DNA of 64,000 nt from Pirellulales bacterium (GTDB lineage: Bacteria > Planctomycetota > Planctomycetia > Pirellulales > Lacipirellulaceae): contig JAHBXQ010000002.1 of NCBI GenBank assembly GCA_019636345.1, positions 744,001-808,000 on the forward strand. Direction: 5' to 3'. The translations under genes and the position numbers were made by a program. The notes under the pieces were generated by a model. The model made no database searches and was not told where the DNA came from. It worked only from the letters and a program-made list of their open reading frames with translations. Positions 47,888 to 56,537 of the stretch are shown piece after piece (position 1 is the stretch's first letter; every line of letters begins with the position of its first letter).

Positions 47888-49021
47888 ATGAGCGGCAAGA
47901 AACGCAAGGTTCGCGCCGATTTCCGCAAGAACCGTGCTGTCCGTCCGCGCGACAAAACGTGGTCGCAGGGCGTCGACCCGCACGCCGACGAGGTGGCGGA
48001 TCTTGCCACCCGGCAGAACATCTCCGGCAAGGGCGAGCTCACCCGCAAACGGACCCTCGCCGGCGCCGAGGTCCACCAGGGAGACGAAGGCGCCGAGCTC
48101 CTCCCCGGCGTGGATCGGGACCTCTGCCGGCTGGGGAGCGTGTTGCGCGTTCAGGGCTTGGTCAACCTCGTCCAGCTCGACGACGGCCAAGTCCGCAAGT
48201 GTGCGACGCGTCGCATCCTCAAGACGCTCGCGACCGACCAGCGGCACGTCGTCGTCGCGGGAGACCGCGTGTGGGTTCGTCTCGAAGGGGTCGACGAGGG
48301 GATCATCGAGCGGGTCGAACCGCGTCACGGAGTCATCGCCCGCGGCAGTCGCGGGCGGCAGCACGTCATCGCGGCCAACGTCGACCAAGTCGTGATCGTG
48401 GTGAGCGTCGCCGAGCCGGCGCTCAAGCCGCATCTCGTCGACCGGTATCTTGTCGCGGCCGAGCGGCATCGCGTCGAGCCGATCATCTGTCTCAACAAGG
48501 TCGACCTTGTCGACCGGGCCGACCTGCAGCCCCTCGTGGGGGTCTTCAGCCAATACGGGTATCGCGTCGTCCAGCTCTCGGCGACCTTGGGCTGGGGGAT
48601 CGAGGAGCTGCGATCGCTGCTGACGAGTCGCCAGTCGGCCATCACCGGGCAGAGCGGCGTCGGCAAGAGCAGCCTGTTGAACGCCGTCGACCCGTCGCTG
48701 AATCTGCGCGTCGGAGAGGTGAGCGCCGAAAACCAGAAGGGCCGCCACACGACGACCACCGCGGAGTTGATCCCGCTCGCCTGCGGCGGGTTCGTCGTCG
48801 ACACGCCGGGGATCCGTCAGTTCCAACTGTGGGACGTCGAGCCGAAGGAGCTCGCCGGATTTTTTCGCGACCTGCGGCCTTACGTCAGCCAATGTCGCTA
48901 CCCGGACTGCACGCACAATCACGAGGAACCGTGCGCCGTGAAGGATGCGGTCGCCGACGGCTACCTCGACGTGCGGCGGTACGAGAGCTATCTGCAGATG
49001 CTTGAGAACGAACCGGCGTAG
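47888..49021 (+). CDS. rsgA: Ribosome small-subunit-dependent GTPase RsgA (YjeQ)
   Basis: A 377-residue circularly permuted GTPase that aids 30S subunit maturation. An N-terminal basic tail and OB fold (about 70-140) precede the GTPase, with motif order G4-G1-G3: NKVD (IICLNKVDLVDRADL), then GQSGVGKSSLLNAV (Walker A), then VVDTPGIRQF. The C-terminal zinc finger is QCRYPDCTHNHEEPCAVKDA, with Cys, Cys, His and Cys ligands. The ATG at 47888 starts MSGKKRKVRADFRKNRAVRP; AGGA lies about 9 nt upstream. Confidence 0.97.
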   Translation: MSGKKRKVRADFRKNRAVRPRDKTWSQGVDPHADEVADLATRQNISGKGELTRKRTLAGAEVHQGDEGAELLPGVDRDLCRLGSVLRVQGLVNLVQLDDGQVRKCATRRILKTLATDQRHVVVAGDRVWVRLEGVDEGIIERVEPRHGVIARGSRGRQHVIAANVDQVVIVVSVAEPALKPHLVDRYLVAAERHRVEPIICLNKVDLVDRADLQPLVGVFSQYGYRVVQLSATLGWGIEELRSLLTSRQSAITGQSGVGKSSLLNAVDPSLNLRVGEVSAENQKGRHTTTTAELIPLACGGFVVDTPGIRQFQLWDVEPKELAGFFRDLRPYVSQCRYPDCTHNHEEPCAVKDAVADGYLDVRRYESYLQMLENEPA

Positions 49022-49069
49022 AGGGGACGGGCGTGCGTCCTCTCCGGGGAGCTGACGCTCGCCGCTCCC
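49021..49069. terminator. Hairpins between convergent rsgA and M42 peptidase genes
   Basis: GAGGGGACG (49021-49029) pairs with CGTCCTCTC (49036-49044) at 8 of 9 positions with a 6-nt loop, and GGGAGC/GCTCCC follows as a second weak hairpin. There is no T-run. Their position at a convergent gene end supports a terminator role. Confidence 0.4.
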
Positions 49070-50131
49070 TCACACCGGCGTAAAATCATCTCCCGGCGAC
49101 AACTGCGTCGCGAATGCCGCGAGCAGATTCGCCGCTTGATCGAGGTCCTCCAGCGAGATCATCTCGACCGCGCTGTGCATGTAGCGGTTGGGGATGCTCA
49201 CCAGCCCTGCGGCCACCCCGGCGCGTGAGAGTTGGATCGCGTTCGCGTCGGTCCCCGTCCCGCGCCCGCTGGCCGCCCACTGGACGTCGATCTCTTCGAC
49301 CTCGGCCGCTTGGCGAAGTCGTTGCACCACGATCGGGTTCATGTTCGGCCCGCGGTAAACGACCGGCCCGCCGCCGAGTTTGAGGTCCCCCTCCTGGGTC
49401 TTGTCGATCGTCGGGCAATCGGTCGCATGGGTCACGTCGATGGCGATCCCGACGTGCGGATCGACGCCGTAGGCGCTCGTGTGAGCGCCTCGCAGACCGA
49501 TCTCTTCCTGCACCGTCGCGACCGCGGTGAGCGAGACGTCGAGTCCCTTCTTCTTGGCTCGTCGCAACGCTTCGAACGCGACCCACAGACCGGTCTTGTC
49601 GTCCATGCCGGGCGAGTTGGCGAACCCGTTGCGCATCTCCTGATAGCCGAGTTGCAACGTCACCGGGTCGCCGATCCGCACCGCCTCGGCCGCCTCGGCC
49701 TTGTTCATGGCCCCGATGTCGAGCCACAGTTCCTTGGACTTCACGACCTGTTTGCGCTCGGTCTCGTCGAGCAAGTGGATTGCTTTGCGGGCGATCACCG
49801 CGGGAATCGGTCCCCCCTCCGCGTGGATCGTCATCCGCTGGCCGATGAGCTGCTGCGGGTCCCAGCCGCCGATCGTGTTGGTGTAGATGAACCCCTCGTC
49901 GCTGATGAAGCTGACGATCAGCCCGATCTGGTCGGCATGGCCCGCGTACATCACTCGCAGCGGGGCGCCGGGGTTGCAGGTCGCGATCACGTTGCCGTGC
50001 AGGTCGGTCCGCACTTCGTCGGCGAACTTCTCGGCGTATTTGCGCACAATCCGCTGCACGGGCTCTTCGTATCCCGAGGGGCTCGGCGTTTCGAGGATTT
50101 GCTGAAAGAACTTCTTCGCGGAGGGATCCAT
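49070..50131 (-). CDS. M42-family metallo-aminopeptidase (glutamyl aminopeptidase/FrvX type)
   Basis: A 353-residue cytoplasmic enzyme with two metal ions. Ligand motifs: AGHADQIGLIV (first His), SPGMDDKTGLWVAFEAL (bridging Asp), VQEEIGLRGAHTSA (catalytic Glu pair), IAIDVTHATD (Asp) and NRYMHSAVEMISLEDL (last His). The start MDPSAKKFFQQILETPSPSG and length match the family. A pyrimidine-rich stretch lies upstream on its strand instead of a clear Shine-Dalgarno. The family includes tetrahedral TET aminopeptidases. Confidence 0.95.
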   Translation of the reverse strand: MDPSAKKFFQQILETPSPSGYEEPVQRIVRKYAEKFADEVRTDLHGNVIATCNPGAPLRVMYAGHADQIGLIVSFISDEGFIYTNTIGGWDPQQLIGQRMTIHAEGGPIPAVIARKAIHLLDETERKQVVKSKELWLDIGAMNKAEAAEAVRIGDPVTLQLGYQEMRNGFANSPGMDDKTGLWVAFEALRRAKKKGLDVSLTAVATVQEEIGLRGAHTSAYGVDPHVGIAIDVTHATDCPTIDKTQEGDLKLGGGPVVYRGPNMNPIVVQRLRQAAEVEEIDVQWAASGRGTGTDANAIQLSRAGVAAGLVSIPNRYMHSAVEMISLEDLDQAANLLAAFATQLSPGDDFTPV

Positions 50132-50215
50132 AGGGCGTTTGTCGTCCGTGGTCGATTGTCGGGGGAAGGAGGAATGGCGGAAGGCGCAGCAGGGAGGGGA
50201 AGCGATAGGCAGCCG
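50132..50215 (-). repeat. Pyrimidine-rich leader of the M42 peptidase gene
   Basis: Read on the minus strand: CTTCCCCTCCCTGCTGCGCC, then TTCCGCCATTCCTCC, reaching the ATG at 50131 after CGACAATCGACC-type sequence. It recalls the C/T-rich leaders at 14863 and 25153. An (AAC)5 microsatellite sits just beyond at about 50232-50247. Confidence 0.35.
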
Positions 50216-50250
50216 TTTGAAGCGAGTCGATCAACAACAACAACAACCTC

Positions 50251-50772
50251 CTACCGGCCGTCGCCTACCGACTCCTCCCCCAGCATGACCTCCGGCGGGG
50301 GCCACTCGCCCAGTTCCAGGACGTTGCCGTCCGGGTCGCGGAAAAATGCTTGGCGATAGCCGTAGTCGGGGAGGACGCGCTCGACGAATTCGACTCCGTG
50401 GGCCCGCAACTGGGCGATCGCTTGGTCGTAGTCGGGCGTCTCGAGCGCCAGGTGGTGCGTACGCGTGTTGATCGGCCCGGTCGGCGGCCGATGACCCTCG
50501 TCGTGAATCAGGTGGATCATCAAACCCGCCTCGGGGCGCCACAGCCAACTGCCGCGAAACGAAAAGCCCGGTCGCTCCGTTTCGCGAAATCCCAGCGTCT
50601 CAACGTAAAACCGCGCGCCGGCGACCGGATCGGCCGTCGGCAAGGCGACATGATTCACGCGGCCAGGAGCGAGCGGGGCAGGGGGCACGGCAAGACGCTT
50701 GGCGAGGCGGGGAGTGGGCGGGGCGACGACGCGGTGCGGCGAAGCACGTCGCCGCTCGGGCGCCGCTAGCAT
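50251..50772 (-). CDS. VOC/glyoxalase-family protein
   Basis: A 173-residue protein with one vicinal-oxygen-chelate domain from about residue 38: RVNHVALPTADPVAGARFYV with the first His, HHLALETPDYDQAIAQLRAH with the second, and AFFRDPDGNVLELGEW with the Glu ligand. The first 36 residues are basic and Pro-rich, so translation may start further in, though no internal Met is available before the domain. Function may be dioxygenase, lyase or resistance-type; not predictable. Confidence 0.8.
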   Translation of the reverse strand: MLAAPERRRASPHRVVAPPTPRLAKRLAVPPAPLAPGRVNHVALPTADPVAGARFYVETLGFRETERPGFSFRGSWLWRPEAGLMIHLIHDEGHRPPTGPINTRTHHLALETPDYDQAIAQLRAHGVEFVERVLPDYGYRQAFFRDPDGNVLELGEWPPPEVMLGEESVGDGR

Positions 50773-50903
50773 ATGACAGCGACGGAGCCAATTTTAGCGA
50801 TTCCATGGATTCTCGCGACCCGGGTCGACGATGATCACCACGGGACTGCGCCGCTCGCCAGGGGGGCGACGACGCCAAATCCCGCGATTCGGGGGGGAAT
50901 CTC
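50773..50903. other. Divergent gap
   Basis: About 130 nt between the VOC gene (minus) and the Cys-rich lipoprotein (plus). No clear promoter found. Confidence 0.3.
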
Positions 50904-51464
50904 ATGCATCAACGGCTGCTCGCCGCGTTGTGGGGCTGTTCGCTCGTCGCTTGCGGGCTGGGGTGCGCCGCAACCCGCTCCGATTGCTGCGGCAGCGGCG
51001 ATTGCGCCGCCGGCCGCAATGGCCGCTCCTTCGCCGGAATGAAATACGAGGCCTGCTGCGAACAATGCGGCGGCGGCTTCGGCTTCGGCGGATGTACGTC
51101 GGGCTGCTGCGGCAGCAGTTGCGATTCCTGCACGGACGCCTGCTGCGACGAGCCCTGCGACGCATGCGCCGGCGGAGAATGCGATCGCTGCGCCGGCGAC
51201 GGCTGCGCTTGCCGCTGTCGCGACAAGAAATTCCTGGGACTCTTCTCCGGCAAGTGGGCCCGAGCGCTGTGCGGATGCAGCGGATGCAGCGGCTGCGGCG
51301 AGCTCTACTGGTGCGAGTGGCAGAACGATCCCCCGGCGTGCTGCGAACCGTGCGATTGCCACGGCAACTACCTCGGCCCCGGCGACGCCGGGTACTGTCG
51401 CGCTCCCAACGCCGTACCCGAATTGGCGGCGATTCCGGATCCGAGCGAACCGAGCACGCGGTAA
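50904..51464 (+). CDS. Cys-rich secreted lipoprotein-like protein
   Basis: A 186-residue protein with signal sequence MHQRLLAALWGCSLVACGLG. C17 follows LVA, a usable lipobox, although C21 is an alternative. The mature protein contains over 30 cysteines in CC, CxxC and CGxC clusters (DCCGSGDCAAG, CTSGCCGSSCDSCTDACCDE, CRDKK, CGCSGCSGCG), with a variable Pro-rich end. It is compatible with disulfide-rich or metal-binding surface proteins known from planctomycetes. Its codon bias is toward TGC, and the reverse strand shows a spurious long frame. I do not recognise a named family. Confidence 0.7.
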   Translation: MHQRLLAALWGCSLVACGLGCAATRSDCCGSGDCAAGRNGRSFAGMKYEACCEQCGGGFGFGGCTSGCCGSSCDSCTDACCDEPCDACAGGECDRCAGDGCACRCRDKKFLGLFSGKWARALCGCSGCSGCGELYWCEWQNDPPACCEPCDCHGNYLGPGDAGYCRAPNAVPELAAIPDPSEPSTR

Positions 51465-51487
51465 CCGCGTCTGCCGACGAGCCCGGC

Positions 51488-52258
51488 CTAGACGCCGAAC
51501 AGTCGCCGGGCGTTGGCCGTCGTCGCGGCGGCGAGCTCTTCCAGCGAGATCCCCCGGACCTCCGCCAGCAGCCGTGCCGTGTGGACGACATGGGCCGGTT
51601 CGTTGCGCCGCACCTTGCGTACCGGTTCCGGCGACAAGTAAGGGCTGTCGGTCTCGACGAGCAGCCGATCGAGCGGGACCCGAGCCGCGACGTCGCGCAA
51701 AGGTTGCGATTTCTTGTACGTGACCATCCCCGCGAAGCTCAGGTCGAGCCCCAGCGCCAGGCATTCCGCGGCCATCGGCCAGTCGCCGGTGAAGCTGTGC
51801 ATCACCCCTCGCAACGGGCCGCAGTTCGCGGCTTCGCGGAGCATCGCCAGGACGTCCGCCTCGCAGTCGCGCATGTGGACGATGAACGGCAGACGCGTCT
51901 GCTGAGACAGCCGCAGGTGGCGGTCGAAGTAGTCCTGCTGCAGCGCAAACGGGGCGTCGTCCCAGTAGCGGTCGAGCCCCGTCTCGCCGAGGGCGACGAC
52001 TCCCGGCGCCGACGACAGCCGCACGATTGCGTCCCAGTCGCCATGTCCCGCCTCGTGGACGTAGTTTGGCTGGATGCCGACCGCCGCGTGAACATGCGGA
52101 GAATTTGCAGCCAGAGCGACGCACTTTTCGCTCGTCGCAACCGTGGTTCCCACGGCCAGAGTGTCCGTCACTCCCGCGGCAACAGCCCGCGCGACAACCT
52201 CGTCGCGATCGGCGTCGAACTCATCCTGATCGAGGTGAGCGTGGGTGTCGAAGAGCAT
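51488..52258 (-). CDS. TatD-family metal-dependent deoxyribonuclease
   Basis: A 256-residue TIM-barrel hydrolase. All ligands of the family are visible: DTHAHLD (HxH), VALGETGLDRYWD (Glu), FIVHMRDCEADVL (His), GVMHSFTGDW (His) and LVETDSPYLSP (Asp). TatD acts as a 3'-5' exonuclease in DNA quality control. The start at 52258 is the family start. The upstream helical protein is 121 nt away on the same strand. Confidence 0.95.
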   Translation of the reverse strand: MLFDTHAHLDQDEFDADRDEVVARAVAAGVTDTLAVGTTVATSEKCVALAANSPHVHAAVGIQPNYVHEAGHGDWDAIVRLSSAPGVVALGETGLDRYWDDAPFALQQDYFDRHLRLSQQTRLPFIVHMRDCEADVLAMLREAANCGPLRGVMHSFTGDWPMAAECLALGLDLSFAGMVTYKKSQPLRDVAARVPLDRLLVETDSPYLSPEPVRKVRRNEPAHVVHTARLLAEVRGISLEELAAATTANARRLFGV

Positions 52259-52379
52259 GGCAGGGAAAAGGACTTGCCGCTGGCAATTGGTCGCCGACGA
52301 CTGGCCAGCGGTTGAAGATCAAGCGAACCAATCGCCGGCAACGCACGCCAATCGCCGCTCACGGAGCGCCTCTCTCGCG

Positions 52380-52817
52380 TCAGCCCGCCGCCCCCGCGGC
52401 GGTCGCATGCAGCTCGCGGAGGGTCTCCAGATGCCCCTTGGCCATGCCGAGGGCTTCCTCGGCGATCGCCTTGCCTGCGGGCGCCGTTTGCAGGCGCTCC
52501 ACCAGAGCGGCGATCGCGGCGACGTCCTGCTCCTGATAGGCGACCGCGGCGTTGATGAGAAAGTCGATCCCCAGGTCGTGCATGTCGGTGAATTCCATCG
52601 GGAATTCACCTTGCCGGGGGAGGTAGCCGGCGTCGTTGACCATGTCGCTCACCCGACGAGCAATCGAATCCTGATCCGTCGCCACCGCGACGAGCGTCTC
52701 CAGCACCTCCTCGCGCCCTGGGGGGACGTACGGACGCGACCAGCGCAGGTATTGTGGGAACGACTTGAGCTGGATCGCCAGCAGGCGGTTGAGCAGGTTG
52801 ACGATTTCAGGTTTCAT
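52380..52817 (-). CDS. Conserved helical protein of unknown function
   Basis: A 145-residue soluble protein starting MKPEIVNLLNRLLAIQLKSF. The predicted all-helical structure (LLNRLLAIQLKSFPQYLRWS, SIARRVSDMVNDAGYLPRQG, DLGIDFLINAAVAYQEQDVA, LGMAKGHLETLREL) is like a four-helix ferritin-like or hemerythrin-like bundle, but the full set of metal residues is not visible. The ATG at 52817 is chosen because the longer frame starts in poorly conserved sequence. It lies 60 nt downstream of nuoN on the same strand and may be transcribed with the complex I genes. Confidence 0.65.
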   Translation of the reverse strand: MKPEIVNLLNRLLAIQLKSFPQYLRWSRPYVPPGREEVLETLVAVATDQDSIARRVSDMVNDAGYLPRQGEFPMEFTDMHDLGIDFLINAAVAYQEQDVAAIAALVERLQTAPAGKAIAEEALGMAKGHLETLRELHATAAGAAG

Positions 52818-52877
52818 GCCGTCGAACGAAGTCGTGATGCGGCGCCGCACGCGAGGCGGCCGGGCGTGGATTGCCGA

Positions 52878-54602
52878 CTAACCGAACAGGCCTGCCGTCG
52901 CTTGCTGCGCCCACTCGGCGACCCGATTCGGGAGGATCCCCAGCACGAGCACGGGCAGCGACAGGGCCAACACGTAGGCGACCGGGAAGAAGCCGAGTTC
53001 GACCGGTCGACTGGAGTCGGGGGGACTGTCAATGCAGACCGTCTTGGCGACCCGCAGGTAGTACACCAGCGAGATCGCCGTGTTCACGCCCGCGGCGACC
53101 AGCATGAAGATCATCAACGGGCCCCCCGCCTCGACCAGCGACTGGAAGATGCGGAACTTGCCGATAAACCCGGCCATCGGCGGGATGCCGACCAAGCTTA
53201 CCAGGATGCCCGTCAGGCAAACGGCGACCAACGGACTGCGGCCGATCAGGCCGGCGTAATCTTCGATCTCTTCGCTCTGCATCGAGTTCCGCAGGAACGC
53301 GACGATTGCGAACGCCCCCAAGTTCATGAACAGGTAGAACGCGGCGTAGAGCAACAGCGACGACACCGCAGTCCCTGCCGCCGCTTGATCGCGGCCGACC
53401 AGCGCCACCGCCGCAGCGGCCGGCATCATCATGTAGCCGGCGTGAGCGATCGTCGAATAGGCGAACATCCGCTTGATGTTCTTCTGCCCGTACGCGGCCA
53501 AGTTGCCGAACGTGCACGTGACGACCGAGGCGATCCCCACGAGGTGAACGAAAAAGCTGCGGGCCGGGGACAACGGGCCGGCATCGACGGCCGGAACTTC
53601 GTCAGCCGCCGCTGCGGCGTCGGAGGCAAATCGCGCCGGCACGCGTCCGCCGGCGTCGGTCGCCGCGAGCGTCGCGGCGGTGCGGGGGATGTTCGCCTCC
53701 GTCGGATTTGTCTCGCCGGGGATATGGCCGAAGCCCAAGCCCACGCGGACCAGCAGCGCCAGCGCGGCCGCCTTCGACGCGACCGACAGGAATCCGTCGA
53801 CCTCGGCCGAGGCGCCCTCGAACACGTCGGGGCACCAGAAATGGAACGGCACTGCCGACAGCTTGAACGCCAGTCCCACCCCCAGCATCATTCCTCCCAA
53901 GGCCAGGACGAGCACTTGCACGTAACCGTCACCGGAGGCGAGCTTGCCGGCGATGTCATACTCGGCAAGTTGCCGAGCCATGGTCGGCAGATGGGCTGAC
54001 CCCAGGATTCCAGCCAGCAGGCTCACGCCGTACAGCATAATGCCCGCCGTGCCGGCGCCGTAGACGGCGTACTTCAGGGCCGCCTCGCTGCTCCGCCGTC
54101 GGCCTTTCACGACGCCGGCCAGAACGTAGGATGGCACGCTGGCCATCTCGATCCCCATGAACAGCATCAGCAGGTGATTGGCCGAGGCCATCAGGCACAT
54201 GCCCACGAGCGAGCCGAACACGAGGCAATAGAAGTCCTGCCCGTCCTGCCTGTCGGCAATGCCCGTCAGCCGGGCGAGGATCACGAACAGGACGCCGAAA
54301 GCCATGAGGAACAGCCGAACGTACGCGGTCACCGCGTCGTAGACGAGCATCCCCGTGAACAGCTCTTGCCGCTCGATGGCGCCCCACTCGGCCAACCCTT
54401 CCTGCGGGATCGCCGCCCACAGCGCGGCCAGCGACCCGACGAGCGCCAGGGGGAACGCCGGAATGCGATTCAGTCCTGGAATCAACCGCGTCGCCAGCAG
54501 GACGACGATCGCGACGCACAGCGTCAACTCCGGCCGAAACAGCGGCAGGCTCGTCTCGACCGCGTCGTTGACCAGGGCGTTGATGATCGATTGCAGAGTC
54601 AA
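52878..54602 (-). CDS. nuoN: NADH-quinone oxidoreductase subunit N
   Basis: A 574-residue antiporter-like membrane subunit of complex I, with about 14 helices. Family blocks: SLVGMCLMASANHLLMLFMG, EMASVPSYVLAGVVKGRRRS, SEAALKYAVYG and FKLSAVPFHFWCPDVFEGAS, where the Lys is part of the proton path. The gene begins with TTG. Compared with about 485 residues in E. coli it is longer: a hydrophilic Ala/Asp/Pro-rich insertion of about 55 residues (around 290-345, from HIPGETNPTEANIPRTAATL to PLSPARSFFVHLVGI) sits in a loop. Last gene of the nuoH-N cluster. Confidence 0.93.
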   Translation of the reverse strand: MTLQSIINALVNDAVETSLPLFRPELTLCVAIVVLLATRLIPGLNRIPAFPLALVGSLAALWAAIPQEGLAEWGAIERQELFTGMLVYDAVTAYVRLFLMAFGVLFVILARLTGIADRQDGQDFYCLVFGSLVGMCLMASANHLLMLFMGIEMASVPSYVLAGVVKGRRRSSEAALKYAVYGAGTAGIMLYGVSLLAGILGSAHLPTMARQLAEYDIAGKLASGDGYVQVLVLALGGMMLGVGLAFKLSAVPFHFWCPDVFEGASAEVDGFLSVASKAAALALLVRVGLGFGHIPGETNPTEANIPRTAATLAATDAGGRVPARFASDAAAAADEVPAVDAGPLSPARSFFVHLVGIASVVTCTFGNLAAYGQKNIKRMFAYSTIAHAGYMMMPAAAAVALVGRDQAAAGTAVSSLLLYAAFYLFMNLGAFAIVAFLRNSMQSEEIEDYAGLIGRSPLVAVCLTGILVSLVGIPPMAGFIGKFRIFQSLVEAGGPLMIFMLVAAGVNTAISLVYYLRVAKTVCIDSPPDSSRPVELGFFPVAYVLALSLPVLVLGILPNRVAEWAQQATAGLFG

Positions 54603-54664
54603 AGCAGGCGGCGAGGGTTAAGGTTCAACGGAAAGGAAAACAAACAAGGTCGCACCAAGCGCCC

Positions 54665-56521
54665 CTACTGCAGTCGCCCGCCCGCAGACGCCATCTGATC
54701 TCCGTCGCTTCCCAGCGCCTGATTGACCGTGGCGCGGTTGGCGTCGAAGTCTTCGGTCCAGCGAGCAAGTTGATCGATTTGGGCGTCGACCGACGGCTGC
54801 ATGTAGCGGAACAACGCATTGGGATACACGCCGAGCAGCACGGCCAGCGCCACCAACGGAGCCGCGATGGACAGCTCGCGCGAGGTGATCGGAGTCAGCG
54901 CTTCGCCGTGCGGGCCCTTGTACTCGGCGCCGAGATAGACCCGTTGAATGGCCCACAGGATATAGCCGGCGGTCAGGATCACGACCGCGGCCGAGATGAT
55001 CGCCAGGACGTAGCTGTACTTCCAAACGCTCAGCACGACCAGCACTTCGCCGATGAATCCGCACAGCCCCGGCAAGCCGAGACCCGCGAAGAAGATCGCC
55101 ACCGACAGACCGCTGTAGACCGGCATCTTGGCGAACAGCCCGCCGAACTCGTTGAGGTTGCGGTGATGGACCCGGTCGTAGATCACGCCGACCATAAAGA
55201 ACATGCCGGCCGAACTGATGCCGTGGGCGATCATCTGGAACATGGCGCCGTTGACGCCCATCTTCCAGTAGTCCGCGGCGTAGCTGACGGCGCCGCTGTC
55301 AGAGGTCCATGTGGCGCCGAGGCTCCAGACGCCGAACCCCAGCACGACGTAGCCCATGTGGCTGACCGAGCTGTACGCGACCATCCGCTTGAAGTCGTTT
55401 TGAGCCAACGCGGCGAAGGCGCCCCAGACCATGCTCACCACGCCGATCAGGCAGACGACGTAGGCGAGGTCGTACCCGGCCTGCGGGCAGATCGGGTAGC
55501 AGATTCGCAAAATGCCGTAGCCGCCCATTTTCAGCAGCACGCCGGCCAGGATCATCGAGATCGGGGTCGGGGCCTCGACGTGGGCGTCGGGCAACCACGT
55601 GTGGAGCGGGACGCTGGGGACTTTGATCGCAAACCCGATGAACAGCAGCACGAACGACCACCACTGCAGCGTCTTGCCGAGCCACATCTCGCCGTCGAAC
55701 AGGTCGGTATGCTGCCCCATTTGCTGCAAGGCGAGGATGTTGAAGGTGTGGACCCCCTTCTTCTGGCCGGGATCGGTTTCCGCCTTGGCGGCCTTCACCG
55801 CGACGGCCAGCGGGTCCTCGCTTGCCAGCCATTTGTCGTGCGCAGCCTGAATCTCGCCTCCCTCGGCCCCGGCCGCCGCGGGGACGATCCCCGCCGCCGC
55901 CAACTGCTCGGGCGTCAGCCGCGACAGATCGCTGTGGAAATACAGCATCAGAATCGCGATCAGCATCAGCACGCTGCCGACGAGCGTGTAGAGAAAGAAT
56001 TTGATCGCCGCGTACTCGCGCCGCGGCCCGCCCCAGACGCCGATGAGAAAGTACATCGGCAGCAGCATGACTTCCCAGAACACGTAGAACAGGAAGAAGT
56101 CGAGCGCCATGAACACGCCCAGCATGCCGGTTTCCAACAGCAGAAACAGGATGCAGTACGCCTTCACGTGCTTCTTGATCGGCCAACTGGCGCCCATGGC
56201 GAGCACCGACAAAAACGCCGTCAGCACGACCAGCGGGAAGCTGATCCCGTCGAGTCCCATCAAATACTGGATGCCGAACGAGGGGATCCACGGCAGGGCG
56301 AACATCTCCTGCATCTCGGCAGCTCCGGCCTCGAACTTCACGCTGTTCGGGCCGGTGCGGAACAGGCCCAGCGTCAAAAGCAACGTGAAGATCGTCACCC
56401 CCAACGAGGTGAACTTGATCGCCTCGTCGTTCTCGCGCGGAAAAAACGCGATCGCCAGCGCCGCCAACGCGGGCAGGAACACGAGGAAGCTGAGGTAAAG
56501 GGCGGGGTCGCTGAAAGACAT
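54665..56521 (-). CDS. nuoM: NADH-quinone oxidoreductase subunit M
   Basis: A 618-residue antiporter-like proton-channel subunit. Blocks: GLDGISFPLVVLTAFLSVLA, FYVFWEVMLLPMYFLIGVWG (Glu of the channel), FAIKVPSVPLHTWLPDAHVE (Lys), SMILAGVLLKMGGYGILRIC and AYSSVSHMGYVVLGFGVWSL. E. coli NuoM is about 510 residues; the extra length is mostly an insertion of about 60 residues before the KVPSVPLHTWLPDA helix (TPEQLAAAGIVPAAAGAEGG to DPGQKKGVH). Adjacent to nuoL with a 16-nt gap. Confidence 0.95.
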   Translation of the reverse strand: MSFSDPALYLSFLVFLPALAALAIAFFPRENDEAIKFTSLGVTIFTLLLTLGLFRTGPNSVKFEAGAAEMQEMFALPWIPSFGIQYLMGLDGISFPLVVLTAFLSVLAMGASWPIKKHVKAYCILFLLLETGMLGVFMALDFFLFYVFWEVMLLPMYFLIGVWGGPRREYAAIKFFLYTLVGSVLMLIAILMLYFHSDLSRLTPEQLAAAGIVPAAAGAEGGEIQAAHDKWLASEDPLAVAVKAAKAETDPGQKKGVHTFNILALQQMGQHTDLFDGEMWLGKTLQWWSFVLLFIGFAIKVPSVPLHTWLPDAHVEAPTPISMILAGVLLKMGGYGILRICYPICPQAGYDLAYVVCLIGVVSMVWGAFAALAQNDFKRMVAYSSVSHMGYVVLGFGVWSLGATWTSDSGAVSYAADYWKMGVNGAMFQMIAHGISSAGMFFMVGVIYDRVHHRNLNEFGGLFAKMPVYSGLSVAIFFAGLGLPGLCGFIGEVLVVLSVWKYSYVLAIISAAVVILTAGYILWAIQRVYLGAEYKGPHGEALTPITSRELSIAAPLVALAVLLGVYPNALFRYMQPSVDAQIDQLARWTEDFDANRATVNQALGSDGDQMASAGGRLQ

Positions 56522-56537
56522 GGTGACGCGACGATCC

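Noticed and set aside
46249-48048. 599-codon version of the radical SAM frame
   Set aside because: The extension is antisense to the FHA and rsgA genes; similarity to TIGR01212 starts at about 47200.
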